This document shows, piece after piece, positions 15,898-23,162 of a DNA stretch of 45,662 bases. The notes below the pieces were generated by a model that was not told the origin of the DNA, searched no databases, and worked only from the letters and a program-made list of their open reading frames with translations. Made by a program: the position numbers and the translations under genes. Source of the stretch: Nonomuraea deserti (GTDB lineage: Bacteria > Actinomycetota > Actinomycetes > Streptosporangiales > Streptosporangiaceae); contig NZ_SMKO01000063.1 of NCBI RefSeq assembly GCF_004348685.1, positions 1 to 45,662 on the forward strand, in the 5' to 3' direction. The first letter of the stretch is position 1. Each line of letters opens with the position of its first letter.

Positions 15898-17203
15898 TCA
15901 GCCTTGGTCATCAGCGTCCTTGGAGGGGCGCAGCACCGCGGCCACTGCCTGTGCCATGGCACGGTAGCCGGCATCGTTGGGGTGCAGCTTGTCGCCGCTG
16001 TCGTAGGCGGGATTGAGCAGATCCGGGTCGGACGGCGAGGCCATCGTCCGGTCAAGGTCGACCACCGGCGTCGTACTCGCCGGACGTGCGGATCCACTGG
16101 TTGAGCTTGTTGCTGGTGATCGCCGCGTGATCTCCCCAGTGATCCGAGCCCTTGAAGGGCAGCAGCGTCGCACCGATCACCTTGATGCCCTTGGCGTGTG
16201 CCTTCTTGATGAGACGCTGGTGCCCCGCAATCAGCTCGCGTGCCGGAATGACAGGGTTCGGCTTGTAGGTAGGCGTGTCCGATTCGCTGAAGCCGATGTC
16301 GTTGATGCCCTCCAGAATGACGACCGTGTCGACTCCGGGCTGATCGAGCACGTCACGATCGAATCGAGCCGACGACTTCTCTCCGTACCAGGAGGAGTCG
16401 TTCAGGACCAGGTTTCCGCCGATGCCTGCGTTGAGTACGGGCCGCGGCTTGCCCGAGGCATCGAGGACCTCGGCCAGTTCGTCCGAGAAGCGGTTGTTGG
16501 CGTCGTTGGTGGAGCCGTAACCATCGGTGATCGAATCGCCGAATGTCACGACGGAGCCGCGTCCCTGCTCACCGCCGGTCACATCAAGTCCGGAGAGGTA
16601 GTACCACGAATGCGTGCTCTGCGTGAACGCGGACCCGGACGGATCGGTGCGGTGGTCACCAGCGGCGCGGTAACTGGTGGCATATGCCTGGGAGTGGAAA
16701 CTGGCGGGACCGGTGGTTTCTGCGAAGTACAACGTGACGGTCAACGACTCCATGGCACTGACGTCGAAAGGCAGCGGATCGCTGGCTGCCTGGCCGCGCG
16801 CTGGGATGGTCAGCGACTTCGATCGCCCGAACCTGAGATGCCGTACGGAGCCGGCCTTGAAGGACGCGCCTTCTTCTGCTCGGGCGACGGTGGCACCGGT
16901 AACGCGCAACGGTGAGGTGCCGTAGAGATTCGACAGTCGGATACGAACGCTCCTGCCGCCGGCGGTCGTCCTGACGACCTGCCGAACGCTCTGGTTGGAG
17001 AAGCCTTCCTCGGACCAGTTCGGCTCGAAGCCGATGCTCGGTCGTTGCGGTGAGGCGATCCAGCCGGCGGCCCAAGCTGAGGTGGTGGCCGATGCGGGGG
17101 TCAGTGCGCTTGCGCATCCTGCGCCGGTCGACAGCACCGCTGTCGCCGCCACCGGGACCAGCAGTCTGGTACGAAGAATTCGCTTCAACGAGGTCATGAT
17201 CAT
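15898..17203 (-). pseudogene. SGNH/GDSL hydrolase, secreted, broken by a one-base frameshift
   Basis: The first frame (17203 to 16052) encodes a signal peptide (basic start, VPVAATAVLSTGAGCASA), an N-terminal beta domain, the nucleophile block TFGDSITDGYG, and blocks GIGGN and EGINDIGF. It then stops after EYDAGGRP. The next frame (to 15898) continues with VVDLDRTMASPSDPDLLNP and the catalytic DKLHPNDAGY with Asp and His. Removing one base from ACCGG at about 16064-16068 would join them as EYDAVVDLDR. Without the second part the enzyme lacks its catalytic Asp-His. It is either a true mutation or a sequencing error. Family members are esterases or polysaccharide deacetylases. Two TetR-type palindromes lie just upstream. 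Confidence 0.82.
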
Positions 17204-17216
17204 CCCATCACTCGGC

Positions 17217-17238
17217 TAACGGATCATTTGTCCCGTTA
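17217..17238 (-). promoter_or_regulatory. TetR-type operator 1 upstream of the SGNH gene
   Basis: TAACGG-N10-CCGTTA, a palindrome with perfect outer arms, starts 14 bases before the SGNH start codon. Spacing and sequence match the site upstream of tetR (10893-10914). Confidence 0.6.
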
Positions 17239-17262
17239 AGGTGAGACCGACTTTAGCAGTCT

Positions 17263-17284
17263 TAATGGGACGGTAGGACCGTTA
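17263..17284 (-). promoter_or_regulatory. TetR-type operator 2 upstream of the SGNH gene
   Basis: TAATGG-N10-CCGTTA has one mismatch in the arms and the same ten-base spacer. It lies 24 bases beyond operator 1, so two dimers could bind side by side and cover the promoter. Confidence 0.55.
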
Positions 17285-17285
17285 G

Positions 17286-17761
17286 CTGGGTGATGTGGGC
17301 CACAGGCGAGGACGCTCGACACGGGCAAGCGGGTCCCGGCCACGGGAAACGTGCTCCGTCATCACCGTCGGCCGCTGCCGGGTCTGTGGTCACGGGGACG
17401 GCGCACAGGTTTGATCTGGCCACATGTGTGGCGTCGCCGATGGTGGCGGCCTTCGCGTGATCCCCCATCGGCGAGGTCAAGGTCGGCGGTGGGTTCCCCG
17501 GCAGTCGCCCTCCGGTCGGACGAGCCGGAGCGGGTGGAGATGGTGCTGGGTGGCGAGGGCGCGCGACCGAGCGCCCTGTCCGGCCGCGTCTCCCTCGTCC
17601 CCCTGGTGCGGCGCCGGCGCCGGCGCCGGCTATGTCCGGCGGGAGACTGGTTTCGGAACAGCCGAGACCCGTGGGTTCCATACGGCCGGACGCGCGGTCA
17701 CTTCGCCGATCTGGGTGGAGCTCAACCGCCCTGGCGACTCACCGCTGTTCACGCGACGCAC
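17286..17761. other. Gene-free stretch with rearranged fragments
   Basis: I see no convincing gene here. A 140-codon frame on the - strand (17262-17681) is rich in Pro, Gly and Arg, matches no family I know and crosses an operator. A 20-base exact copy of the esterase 3' end (12120-12139) lies at 17698-17717. Read on the - strand it keeps the residues TQIGEVT. The stretch looks like a junction zone made from decayed pieces. Confidence 0.5.
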
Positions 17762-17813
17762 TCAGCATCGGGGGCTCTTGCGTACGTCCTGCTCTGCGGT
17801 CCACTGGCGCAGG
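17762..17813 (-). repeat. Right copy of imperfect direct repeat at the edge of the 9.4-17.8 kb block
   Basis: This is the 3' end of the 60-residue gene. It matches 9345-9398 in the same orientation, best over the first 32 bases with shared runs CTCTTG and GTACGTC. It marks the right edge of the block whose genes differ from the oxalate cluster on both sides. Confidence 0.5.
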
Positions 17814-17944
17814 TAGCGCTCCGCGTCGTCGGCGGAGTAGTGCTTCCTGAGCGCCGTGCTGAGGCCGAGGCCGATCATCCGGCCGTCGGCGGAATGGCCC
17901 GCGGGATCACCAAGGAGAAAGCGGATCAGCGCCTTCACGGTCAT
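17762..17944 (-). CDS. Small protein (60 aa), unknown function
   Basis: The start at 17944 is chosen because GGGAGG lies seven bases upstream; a longer frame to 17968 has no such site. The protein begins MTVKALIRFLLGDPAG, is mildly basic, has a helix-forming middle (ALRKHYSADDAERYLRQW) and ends QDVRKSPRC. No family recognised. It is downstream of gntR on the same strand, about 210 bases away. Its last codons resemble the detached tail beyond the SDR gene at 9345, so its 3' end may have served as an insertion site. Confidence 0.6.
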   Translation of the reverse strand: MTVKALIRFLLGDPAGHSADGRMIGLGLSTALRKHYSADDAERYLRQWTAEQDVRKSPRC

Positions 17945-18034
17945 GCACCTCCCATCTCTGCTACGCATCCTCTGCCCGAGGTGTTACGCAGCATGTCGTC
18001 TTCTGTGAACGTCAGATCACCCCGCGGGCCATCC

Positions 18035-18150
18035 CCGCAGGTCACCCCGCGGCGGGTCCGGGCAGGTCGTTATGGACGCTCCGCGCGGGTCACCGCGCGC
18101 GGGTCACCCCGCGCGGCTTTTCGCGCGCGGGTCGCCCGCGTGGGTCACGC
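18035..18150. terminator. GC-rich repeat/hairpin zone after gntR
   Basis: Several copies of GGTCACCCCGCG-like units lie between the gntR stop and the small gene. Within them CCGCGCG (18109-18115) pairs with CGCGCGG (18124-18130) around a loop containing four Ts. On the - strand this follows the gntR stop and could end or attenuate transcription into the small gene. Confidence 0.4.
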
Positions 18151-18154
18151 GCGG

Positions 18155-18904
18155 TCAGCTCGCGGACGGCGTCCGCGGCCGGCGCCGGCGCACCGGCTTG
18201 GGCGCGGGCTCCGCGGGCTCGTTCTCCCGCTGCTCCATGTAGGAGGCGCGGGTGTGCTCCGTGTGGTCGCGCATGATCTTCGCAGCGCGTTGCTCGTCGC
18301 CCGCCTCGATGGCGTCGATCAGCGAGGTGTGCTCGTCCCACGAGGCCATGCCACGCTGGCGGGCCACCGGCGTGTGATACCACCGCACGCGCCTGGCCAC
18401 CTGGGCGGCCAGCTCCGCGAGGACCTTGTTGCCCGACAGGTCGGTCACCAGGGCGTGCAATTCGGAGTTGGTGGCGACGGCCGCGTCGACGTCGTCGGAC
18501 TGCACCGCGGCGATACCGCGGGCGCACAACGCGCGCAGCCGTTTCACGCCGTCCTCGCCGGCGTGCCCGGCGGCCAGCCGGGCCGACTCGGTCTCGAGCA
18601 GCGTGCGGACGGCCAGCAGCTGGTCGGCCTCCTCAAGCGTCGGGACGTGCACGAACGCCCCCTGACCCGGGTGCAGATCGACCCAGCCCTCGCCGCTGAG
18701 CTGCTGCAGCGCCTCGCGGACCGGCTGCCGGGAGACCCCGAGCAGCTCGGCCAGCTCGCTCTCGACGAGGTGCTGACCGGGCTTGAGCTGGCCGGAGACG
18801 ATGAGCTCTTGGATAGCCTCTATGACGCTCTCCCGGAGCGTGGCGGGACGGGGAATCTTCGCGGCCGCCGTCTGACCGGCCTGATCCGACAGCAACATGG
18901 GCAC
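18155..18904 (-). CDS. GntR-family regulator, FCD (FadR-like) subfamily
   Basis: This 249-residue protein has an N-terminal winged helix (about residues 22-90; ELAELLGVSRQPVREALQQL is the recognition region). The all-helical FCD ligand domain carries the metal/ligand histidines in SELHALVTDLSGN, WDEHTSLIDAI and MRDHTEHTR. FCD proteins sense small organic acids bound to the metal. An Arg-rich tail ends the protein. It lies beside and antiparallel to the glyoxylate operon. A DNA element upstream of its own start is shared with the promoters of the ThDP/frc operon, the OFA transporter and sucC. It is the probable master repressor of this oxalate/glyoxylate regulon, inactivated by a C2 acid. The effector is inferred. 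Confidence 0.9.
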   Translation of the reverse strand: MPMLLSDQAGQTAAAKIPRPATLRESVIEAIQELIVSGQLKPGQHLVESELAELLGVSRQPVREALQQLSGEGWVDLHPGQGAFVHVPTLEEADQLLAVRTLLETESARLAAGHAGEDGVKRLRALCARGIAAVQSDDVDAAVATNSELHALVTDLSGNKVLAELAAQVARRVRWYHTPVARQRGMASWDEHTSLIDAIEAGDEQRAAKIMRDHTEHTRASYMEQRENEPAEPAPKPVRRRRPRTPSAS

Positions 18905-18940
18905 GTCTCCAGGGCTGAGCTAAAAGTTTTTAGTCGACTG

Positions 18941-18957
18941 CCTACAGCATACCGTCC
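18941..18957 (-). promoter_or_regulatory. Operator-like element upstream of gntR
   Basis: Read on the - strand, ACGGTATGCTGTAGGC matches 14 of 16 bases of the element upstream of the ThDP gene (1057-1072). It starts about 38 bases before the gntR start, fitting autoregulation. Confidence 0.5.
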
Positions 18958-18984
18958 AGGGATTCTCCATGGTCGTGAGTCTCA

Positions 18985-20298
18985 TCACAGCGGGATCGTC
19001 GCGGGCAGGCCGGGAATCCGCAGGCGGGGCACGGCCAGCGCGGGCAGCGCGGCCAGGGCGGCGGCGGTCAGCAGCGCGGCGCCCGGAGCGGTCAGGGCGG
19101 CCATGGCGAACGCCACGGCGCCGACGCCCGCCAGGGCCTTGGCGCTGTAGATGACGGCGTGGATCTCGCCGGCGCGCTGGGTGCCGAAGAACTCGCGCAC
19201 CACGCTGGCGAGCAGCGGGTAGAAGGCGCCCCCGCCCAGCCCTGCCGCGATCGCGCCGAGCCAGAGCAGGCCGGCGCTGACGTTCGCCTGCGCCGGCGAG
19301 CCGCCCACGTGCGCGCCGCCGGCGGCCAGCAGCACCTGGCCGATGGCGAGCGCGCCCAGCACGGCGGCCAGCACCCGCCGGCGGCCGAACAGCTCCGAGC
19401 AGCGCATGGCCACCGACCTGCTGGCCCCGTTCAGCGCCACCATGAGGGCCACCGCGCCCCACGTCCCCGTGCCGGCGACCACGATCACGTCGAAGACCGA
19501 CACGGCGCCCGCGCAGGTCAGGATCAGGGCGAGCGCGGGCAGCGTCCGCGTGCGCAGCGCCTGGGCGAGCAGGAACTGCTTGGCCGCCTCCGGGGTGACG
19601 CGCAACCGAGCCGCGTCGAGGGCGTACGTGCGCGGGTCGACGTCGTCGGGCCACCACAGGGCCGGGGGCAGTCGGAGGTGGCGGGCCGCCGCCCCGATGA
19701 CCGCGAGCGCGACGGCCGCGGCGGCCAGGAAGGCGGCCGGCGTGGCTCCGGGGGCGATCCCGGCCCAGACCAGCAGGGGCACCGCCCCGTACCCGAAGGC
19801 GCCGGTGATCAGGCCGACCCGGGCGGCGGGCCGTTCCGGGAACCAGGCGGAGACGACCTCGCCGCAGACGCCGTAGACCAGGCCCGCGCCCAGCCCGCCG
19901 AGCAGCCCGTAGCCGGTGAGAGCGACCAGGTTCACGGAGCCCAGGGCGCCGCCCGCGAGCGCGGTCGCGGCGCCTTCGGCCGCCGTCTGTCCGGCCGTGA
20001 GGGCCGCCGTGACGAGGCCGAGCCCGCTCAGCGCCGCCCCGAGCGCCAGGCTCGCGCGTACGCTGAGGCGCCCGCGCCGCACCAGGTGCAGGGCGGGCAG
20101 CGCGCCCGCCGCCTGGCAGGCGATCCAGACGGCCAGCAGGGTCAGCTCCTTCTGGGCGAGCAGCGCGGCGTAGCCGTACTGGAGCGGGCTGATCGCGGCC
20201 ATGGCGGCCCAGGACAGCCAGAACATGCGCTTGCGGTCGGCGGGGACGGGCCCGGGAAGGTACGAGCGGCCACGCCAGTCTCGAACTGCATTCTCCAT
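18985..20298 (-). CDS. MFS transporter, OFA (oxalate/formate antiporter-like) family
   Basis: This 437-residue protein has twelve membrane segments. The OFA pattern is visible in LVYGVCGEVVSAWFPERPAA followed by GLITGAFGYGAVPL after helix 4, and in MVALNGASRSVAMRCSELFGRR in the second half. OxlT of Oxalobacter exchanges oxalate for formate. In this regulon uptake of oxalate or a related dicarboxylate is most likely. The ATG at 20298 has no ribosome site and lies inside a palindromic operator (20295-20307). It is either a leaderless transcript or the true start is the internal Met at residue 25. It is divergent from the sucC-like operon. Confidence 0.85.
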   Translation of the reverse strand: MENAVRDWRGRSYLPGPVPADRKRMFWLSWAAMAAISPLQYGYAALLAQKELTLLAVWIACQAAGALPALHLVRRGRLSVRASLALGAALSGLGLVTAALTAGQTAAEGAATALAGGALGSVNLVALTGYGLLGGLGAGLVYGVCGEVVSAWFPERPAARVGLITGAFGYGAVPLLVWAGIAPGATPAAFLAAAAVALAVIGAAARHLRLPPALWWPDDVDPRTYALDAARLRVTPEAAKQFLLAQALRTRTLPALALILTCAGAVSVFDVIVVAGTGTWGAVALMVALNGASRSVAMRCSELFGRRRVLAAVLGALAIGQVLLAAGGAHVGGSPAQANVSAGLLWLGAIAAGLGGGAFYPLLASVVREFFGTQRAGEIHAVIYSAKALAGVGAVAFAMAALTAPGAALLTAAALAALPALAVPRLRIPGLPATIPL

Positions 20299-20307
20299 AC
20301 TGTATGG
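20295..20307. promoter_or_regulatory. Perfect 13-base palindromic operator over the OFA gene start
   Basis: CCATAC-T-GTATGG is a perfect palindrome of the ATAC-N-GTAT class. It includes the start codon of the transporter gene on the - strand, so a bound regulator would block its expression directly. Confidence 0.6.
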
Positions 20308-20353
20308 AATATCCAGTAGACGGAGCCCTGTCGAGACCTAGACGAGGGATATT

Positions 20354-20373
20354 CCATACGGTATACCGTCTAC
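20354..20373. promoter_or_regulatory. Operator upstream of the sucC-like gene
   Basis: CCATACGGTATACCGTCTAC contains ATAC-G-GTAT and a second overlapping half-site (ATAC-C-GTCT). It directly precedes the AAAGGAGG ribosome site of the sucC-like gene. The mirrored sequence GGATATTCCATAC occurs on the other strand near 20297-20315, so the 90-base divergent region is built from two inverted halves. Confidence 0.6.
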
Positions 20374-20386
20374 AAAGGAGGCTCGA

Positions 20387-21517
20387 ATGGACCTGTACGA
20401 ACACCAGGCGAAGGAGCTCTTCGGGCGTCACGGGATCCCGGTCCCCGCGGGCAGGGTCGCCACCACCCCCGCGCAGGCCGGCGCGATCGCGGCCGAGCTG
20501 AACGCGCCCGTTGTCATCAAGGCCCAGGTGAAAACCGGCGGACGCGGCAAGGCGGGCGGCATCAGGACCGCGGCGGGGCCGGTCACCGCGGAGGTGGAGG
20601 CCGACCGCGTCCTCGGCATGGACATCAAGGGGCACGTCGCGCGCAGCGTGCTGGTCGAGACCGCGACCGTGCCGTTCGAGGAGTACTACGCGGCCTTCCT
20701 GGTCGACCGGGCCGAGGGCGGGTTCCTGGCCATGGTGTCGAGCCAGGGAGGCATGGAGATCGAAGAGCTCGCCGCCACCGACCCCGACGCGCTGGTGAGG
20801 CTCCCTGTCGACCCGGTGGCCGGAGTGGACGCCGAGACCGCGCGGGCGCTCGCCGCCAAGGCGGGCCTGCCCGAGCAGGCGGCCGAGACGCTGGAGAAGC
20901 TGTGGCGGGTGCTGGTTGCCGAGGACGCCCTGCTGGTCGAGGTGAACCCGCTGATCTGCACCACCGACCAGCGGATCGTGGCGCTCGACGGCAAGGTGAC
21001 CCTCGACGACAACTCCGCCTTCCGTCACTCCTGGGAGCAGGAGGAACACGCCGACGGCCTGGAGGCGCGCGCCCGGGCCAAGGGACTCAACTACGTCAAA
21101 CTCGACGGCGAGGTCGGCGTCATCGGCAACGGCGCGGGCCTGGTCATGAGCACGCTCGACGTGGTCGCCGGAGCGGGGGCCGCCCCCGCCAACTTCCTGG
21201 ACATCGGCGGCGGCGCGTCCGCCAAGGTCATGGCCGACGGGCTGGAGATCATCCTGGACGACCCCGATGTGCGCTCGGTGCTGGTCAACGTCTTCGGCGG
21301 CATCACCGCCTGCGACGCGGTGGCGAACGGCATCGTCACCGCACTCGAACTCCTCGGCGAACGCGGCCACGGCAGGCCGATCGTCGTACGGCTGGACGGC
21401 AACAACGCCGAGGTGGGCCGGCGCATCCTGAGCGACGCCAGGCACCCGGCCGTCCGCCAGGTCTCGACCATGGACGGCGCCGCCGGGACGGCGGCCAGAC
21501 TCGCGGCAGGTGCGTGA
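20387..21517 (+). CDS. sucC: Succinyl-CoA synthetase beta-subunit-like ATP-grasp ligase subunit
   Basis: This 376-residue protein starts MDLYEHQAKELFGRHGIPVP and continues with VVIKAQVKTGGRGKAGG, LLVEVNPLICT, LDGKVTLDDNS, FLDIGGGASAKVM and VNVFGGITACDAVANGI. This is the full ATP-grasp plus C-terminal Rossmann-like domain of SucC. With SucD it joins an acid and CoA using a nucleoside triphosphate. Linked to an OFA transporter, hyi, glxR and gcl, it is unlikely to be the TCA-cycle enzyme. An oxalate-, glycerate- or malate-CoA ligase role is more probable, with oxalate favoured by the frc arm of the regulon. The start has AAAGGAGG five bases upstream, and the stop overlaps the next ATG by one base. 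Confidence 0.85.
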   Translation: MDLYEHQAKELFGRHGIPVPAGRVATTPAQAGAIAAELNAPVVIKAQVKTGGRGKAGGIRTAAGPVTAEVEADRVLGMDIKGHVARSVLVETATVPFEEYYAAFLVDRAEGGFLAMVSSQGGMEIEELAATDPDALVRLPVDPVAGVDAETARALAAKAGLPEQAAETLEKLWRVLVAEDALLVEVNPLICTTDQRIVALDGKVTLDDNSAFRHSWEQEEHADGLEARARAKGLNYVKLDGEVGVIGNGAGLVMSTLDVVAGAGAAPANFLDIGGGASAKVMADGLEIILDDPDVRSVLVNVFGGITACDAVANGIVTALELLGERGHGRPIVVRLDGNNAEVGRRILSDARHPAVRQVSTMDGAAGTAARLAAGA

Positions 21518-22401
21518 TGGCGATCTTCCTGACCAAGGACAGCCGGGTGCTCGTGCAGGGCATGACGGGCGCCGAGGGCAGCCGGCACACGGCCCGCATG
21601 CTCGCCGCGGGGACCGACATCGTGGCCGGGGTGACGCCCGGAAAGGGCGGGCGCTCGGTGGACTTCGGCGAGCGGACGGTGCCCGTGTTCGGCTCCGTGG
21701 CCGAGGCGATGACCGAGACGGGGGCCGACGTCTCGGTGGTCTTCGTGCCGCCCCGGTTCACCGGCTCGGCAGTGGAGGAGGCCGTCGAGGCGGGCATCCC
21801 GCTGTGCGTGGTCATCACCGAGGGCGTCCCCGTGCACGACGCCGTACGCTTCCGGGCCCTGGCGAGCGGCCGCACCAGGATCATCGGGCCCAACTGCCCC
21901 GGCCTGATCAGCCCCGGCCAGTCCTCCGCCGGCATCATCCCCGCCGACATCACCTCCGCCGGGCGCATCGGGCTGGTCTCCAAGTCGGGCACGCTGACGT
22001 ACCAGCTGATGTACGAGCTGCGCGACCTCGGCTTCTCCACCGCCGTCGGGATCGGCGGCGACCCGGTCATCGGCACCACCCACATCGACTGCCTCCAGGC
22101 GTTCCAGGAGGACCCGGGCACCGACGCCATCGTCATGATCGGGGAGATCGGCGGCGACGCCGAGGAGCGGGCCGCCGCCTACATCGCCGCGAACGTCACC
22201 AAGCCCGTGGTCGCCTACGTCGCCGGCTTCACCGCGCCGGAGGGCAAGACCATGGGGCACGCGGGCGCGATCGTGTCCGGCTCGTCCGGCACCGCCCAGG
22301 CCAAGAAGGAGGCCCTGGAGGCCGTCGGCGTCCGCGTCGGCCGCACCCCCTCGGAAACGGCCCGCCTCCTCCGCGCCACCCGCGAAGGGGGCTCTCCGTG
22401 A
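21517..22401 (+). CDS. sucD: Succinyl-CoA synthetase alpha-subunit-like ligase subunit
   Basis: This 294-residue partner of the preceding gene has the CoA-binding region with VTPGKGG near residue 46 and GPNCPGLISPGQ near residue 127. The phospho-His lies in MGHAGAIVSGSSGTAQAKKEAL. Compared with SucD, the N-terminal CoA loop GMTGAEGSRHTARML replaces the usual GxTGxxGTFH, and SGSSGTA replaces GGKGTA. These changes lie at the CoA/substrate side and fit altered specificity. It is joined to hyi by a four-base GTGA overlap. Confidence 0.85.
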   Translation: MAIFLTKDSRVLVQGMTGAEGSRHTARMLAAGTDIVAGVTPGKGGRSVDFGERTVPVFGSVAEAMTETGADVSVVFVPPRFTGSAVEEAVEAGIPLCVVITEGVPVHDAVRFRALASGRTRIIGPNCPGLISPGQSSAGIIPADITSAGRIGLVSKSGTLTYQLMYELRDLGFSTAVGIGGDPVIGTTHIDCLQAFQEDPGTDAIVMIGEIGGDAEERAAAYIAANVTKPVVAYVAGFTAPEGKTMGHAGAIVSGSSGTAQAKKEALEAVGVRVGRTPSETARLLRATREGGSP

Positions 22402-23162
22402 AATTCAGCGTCAACCTGTCCATCCTGTTCACCGACCTGCCGCTGCTGGAACGTCCGGCCGCCGCGGCCAAGGCCGGGTTCGACGCCGTGGAGATGTGGT
22501 GGCCGTTCGACGGCCCCGATCCCGCGGGCGCGGCGCCGGCGGCGCTGTGGCAGGCCGTCGAGGACGCAGGGGTCCGCCTCGCCGGGCTCAACTTCGACGC
22601 CGGCGACATGGCGGCGGGCGATCGCGGCCTGCTGGCCAGGCCCGGCGACTCGGCAAGGTTCCTGGCGAACGTCGACGTCACGGTCCGGCTGGCGGGCGAG
22701 CTGGGCTGCGGGGTGCTCAACGCCCTGTACGGCAACGGCCCGGGCACCGACAGGGACCTGGCCGTGGCGAACCTGAGGAGGGCGGCGGACGCGGCGGCGG
22801 AGATCGGCGCGACCGTGGTCGTCGAAGCCCTCAACTCCCACGAGAACCCGAAATATCCGATCACGTCGTCGCAGGCGGCATTCGAGCTGATCGACGAGGT
22901 CGACAGGGACAACGTGGCCTTCCTGGCCGACCTCTACCACCTGCACCGGATGGGCGAGGACGTGCTCGCGCTCATCGACGGGCACGCGGAACGCTTCGGC
23001 CACGTGCAGATCGCCGACGACCCCGGCAGGGGAGCTCCGGGCAGCGGGGACATGCCGTACCAGGAGATCTTCGCGCGGCTGGAGGCCGCCGGCTATCGCG
23101 GCCACGTCGGCCTGGAGTACCGGCACGAGGGGCCGGGCGCATTCGACTGGAGGCGCGCATGA
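22398..23162 (+). CDS. hyi: Hydroxypyruvate isomerase
   Basis: This 254-residue TIM-barrel protein of the sugar-isomerase-like AP-endonuclease-2 family has MKFSVNLSILFTDLPLLERP, FDAVEMWWPF, LNFDAGDMAAGDRG, VEALNSHENPKYPITS, the metal residues in FLADLYHLHRMGED and HVQIADDPGRGAPGSG, and HVGLEYRHEG. Several of these stretches are specific to Hyi. It interconverts hydroxypyruvate and tartronate semialdehyde. GTG start; four-base overlaps with both neighbouring genes show tight coupling in the glyoxylate-to-glycerate pathway. Confidence 0.92.
   Translation: MKFSVNLSILFTDLPLLERPAAAAKAGFDAVEMWWPFDGPDPAGAAPAALWQAVEDAGVRLAGLNFDAGDMAAGDRGLLARPGDSARFLANVDVTVRLAGELGCGVLNALYGNGPGTDRDLAVANLRRAADAAAEIGATVVVEALNSHENPKYPITSSQAAFELIDEVDRDNVAFLADLYHLHRMGEDVLALIDGHAERFGHVQIADDPGRGAPGSGDMPYQEIFARLEAAGYRGHVGLEYRHEGPGAFDWRRA

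Noticed and set aside
17262..17681. 139-codon frame on the - strand in the junction zone
   Set aside because: Low-complexity Pro/Gly/Arg composition, no ribosome site and overlap with a TetR operator.
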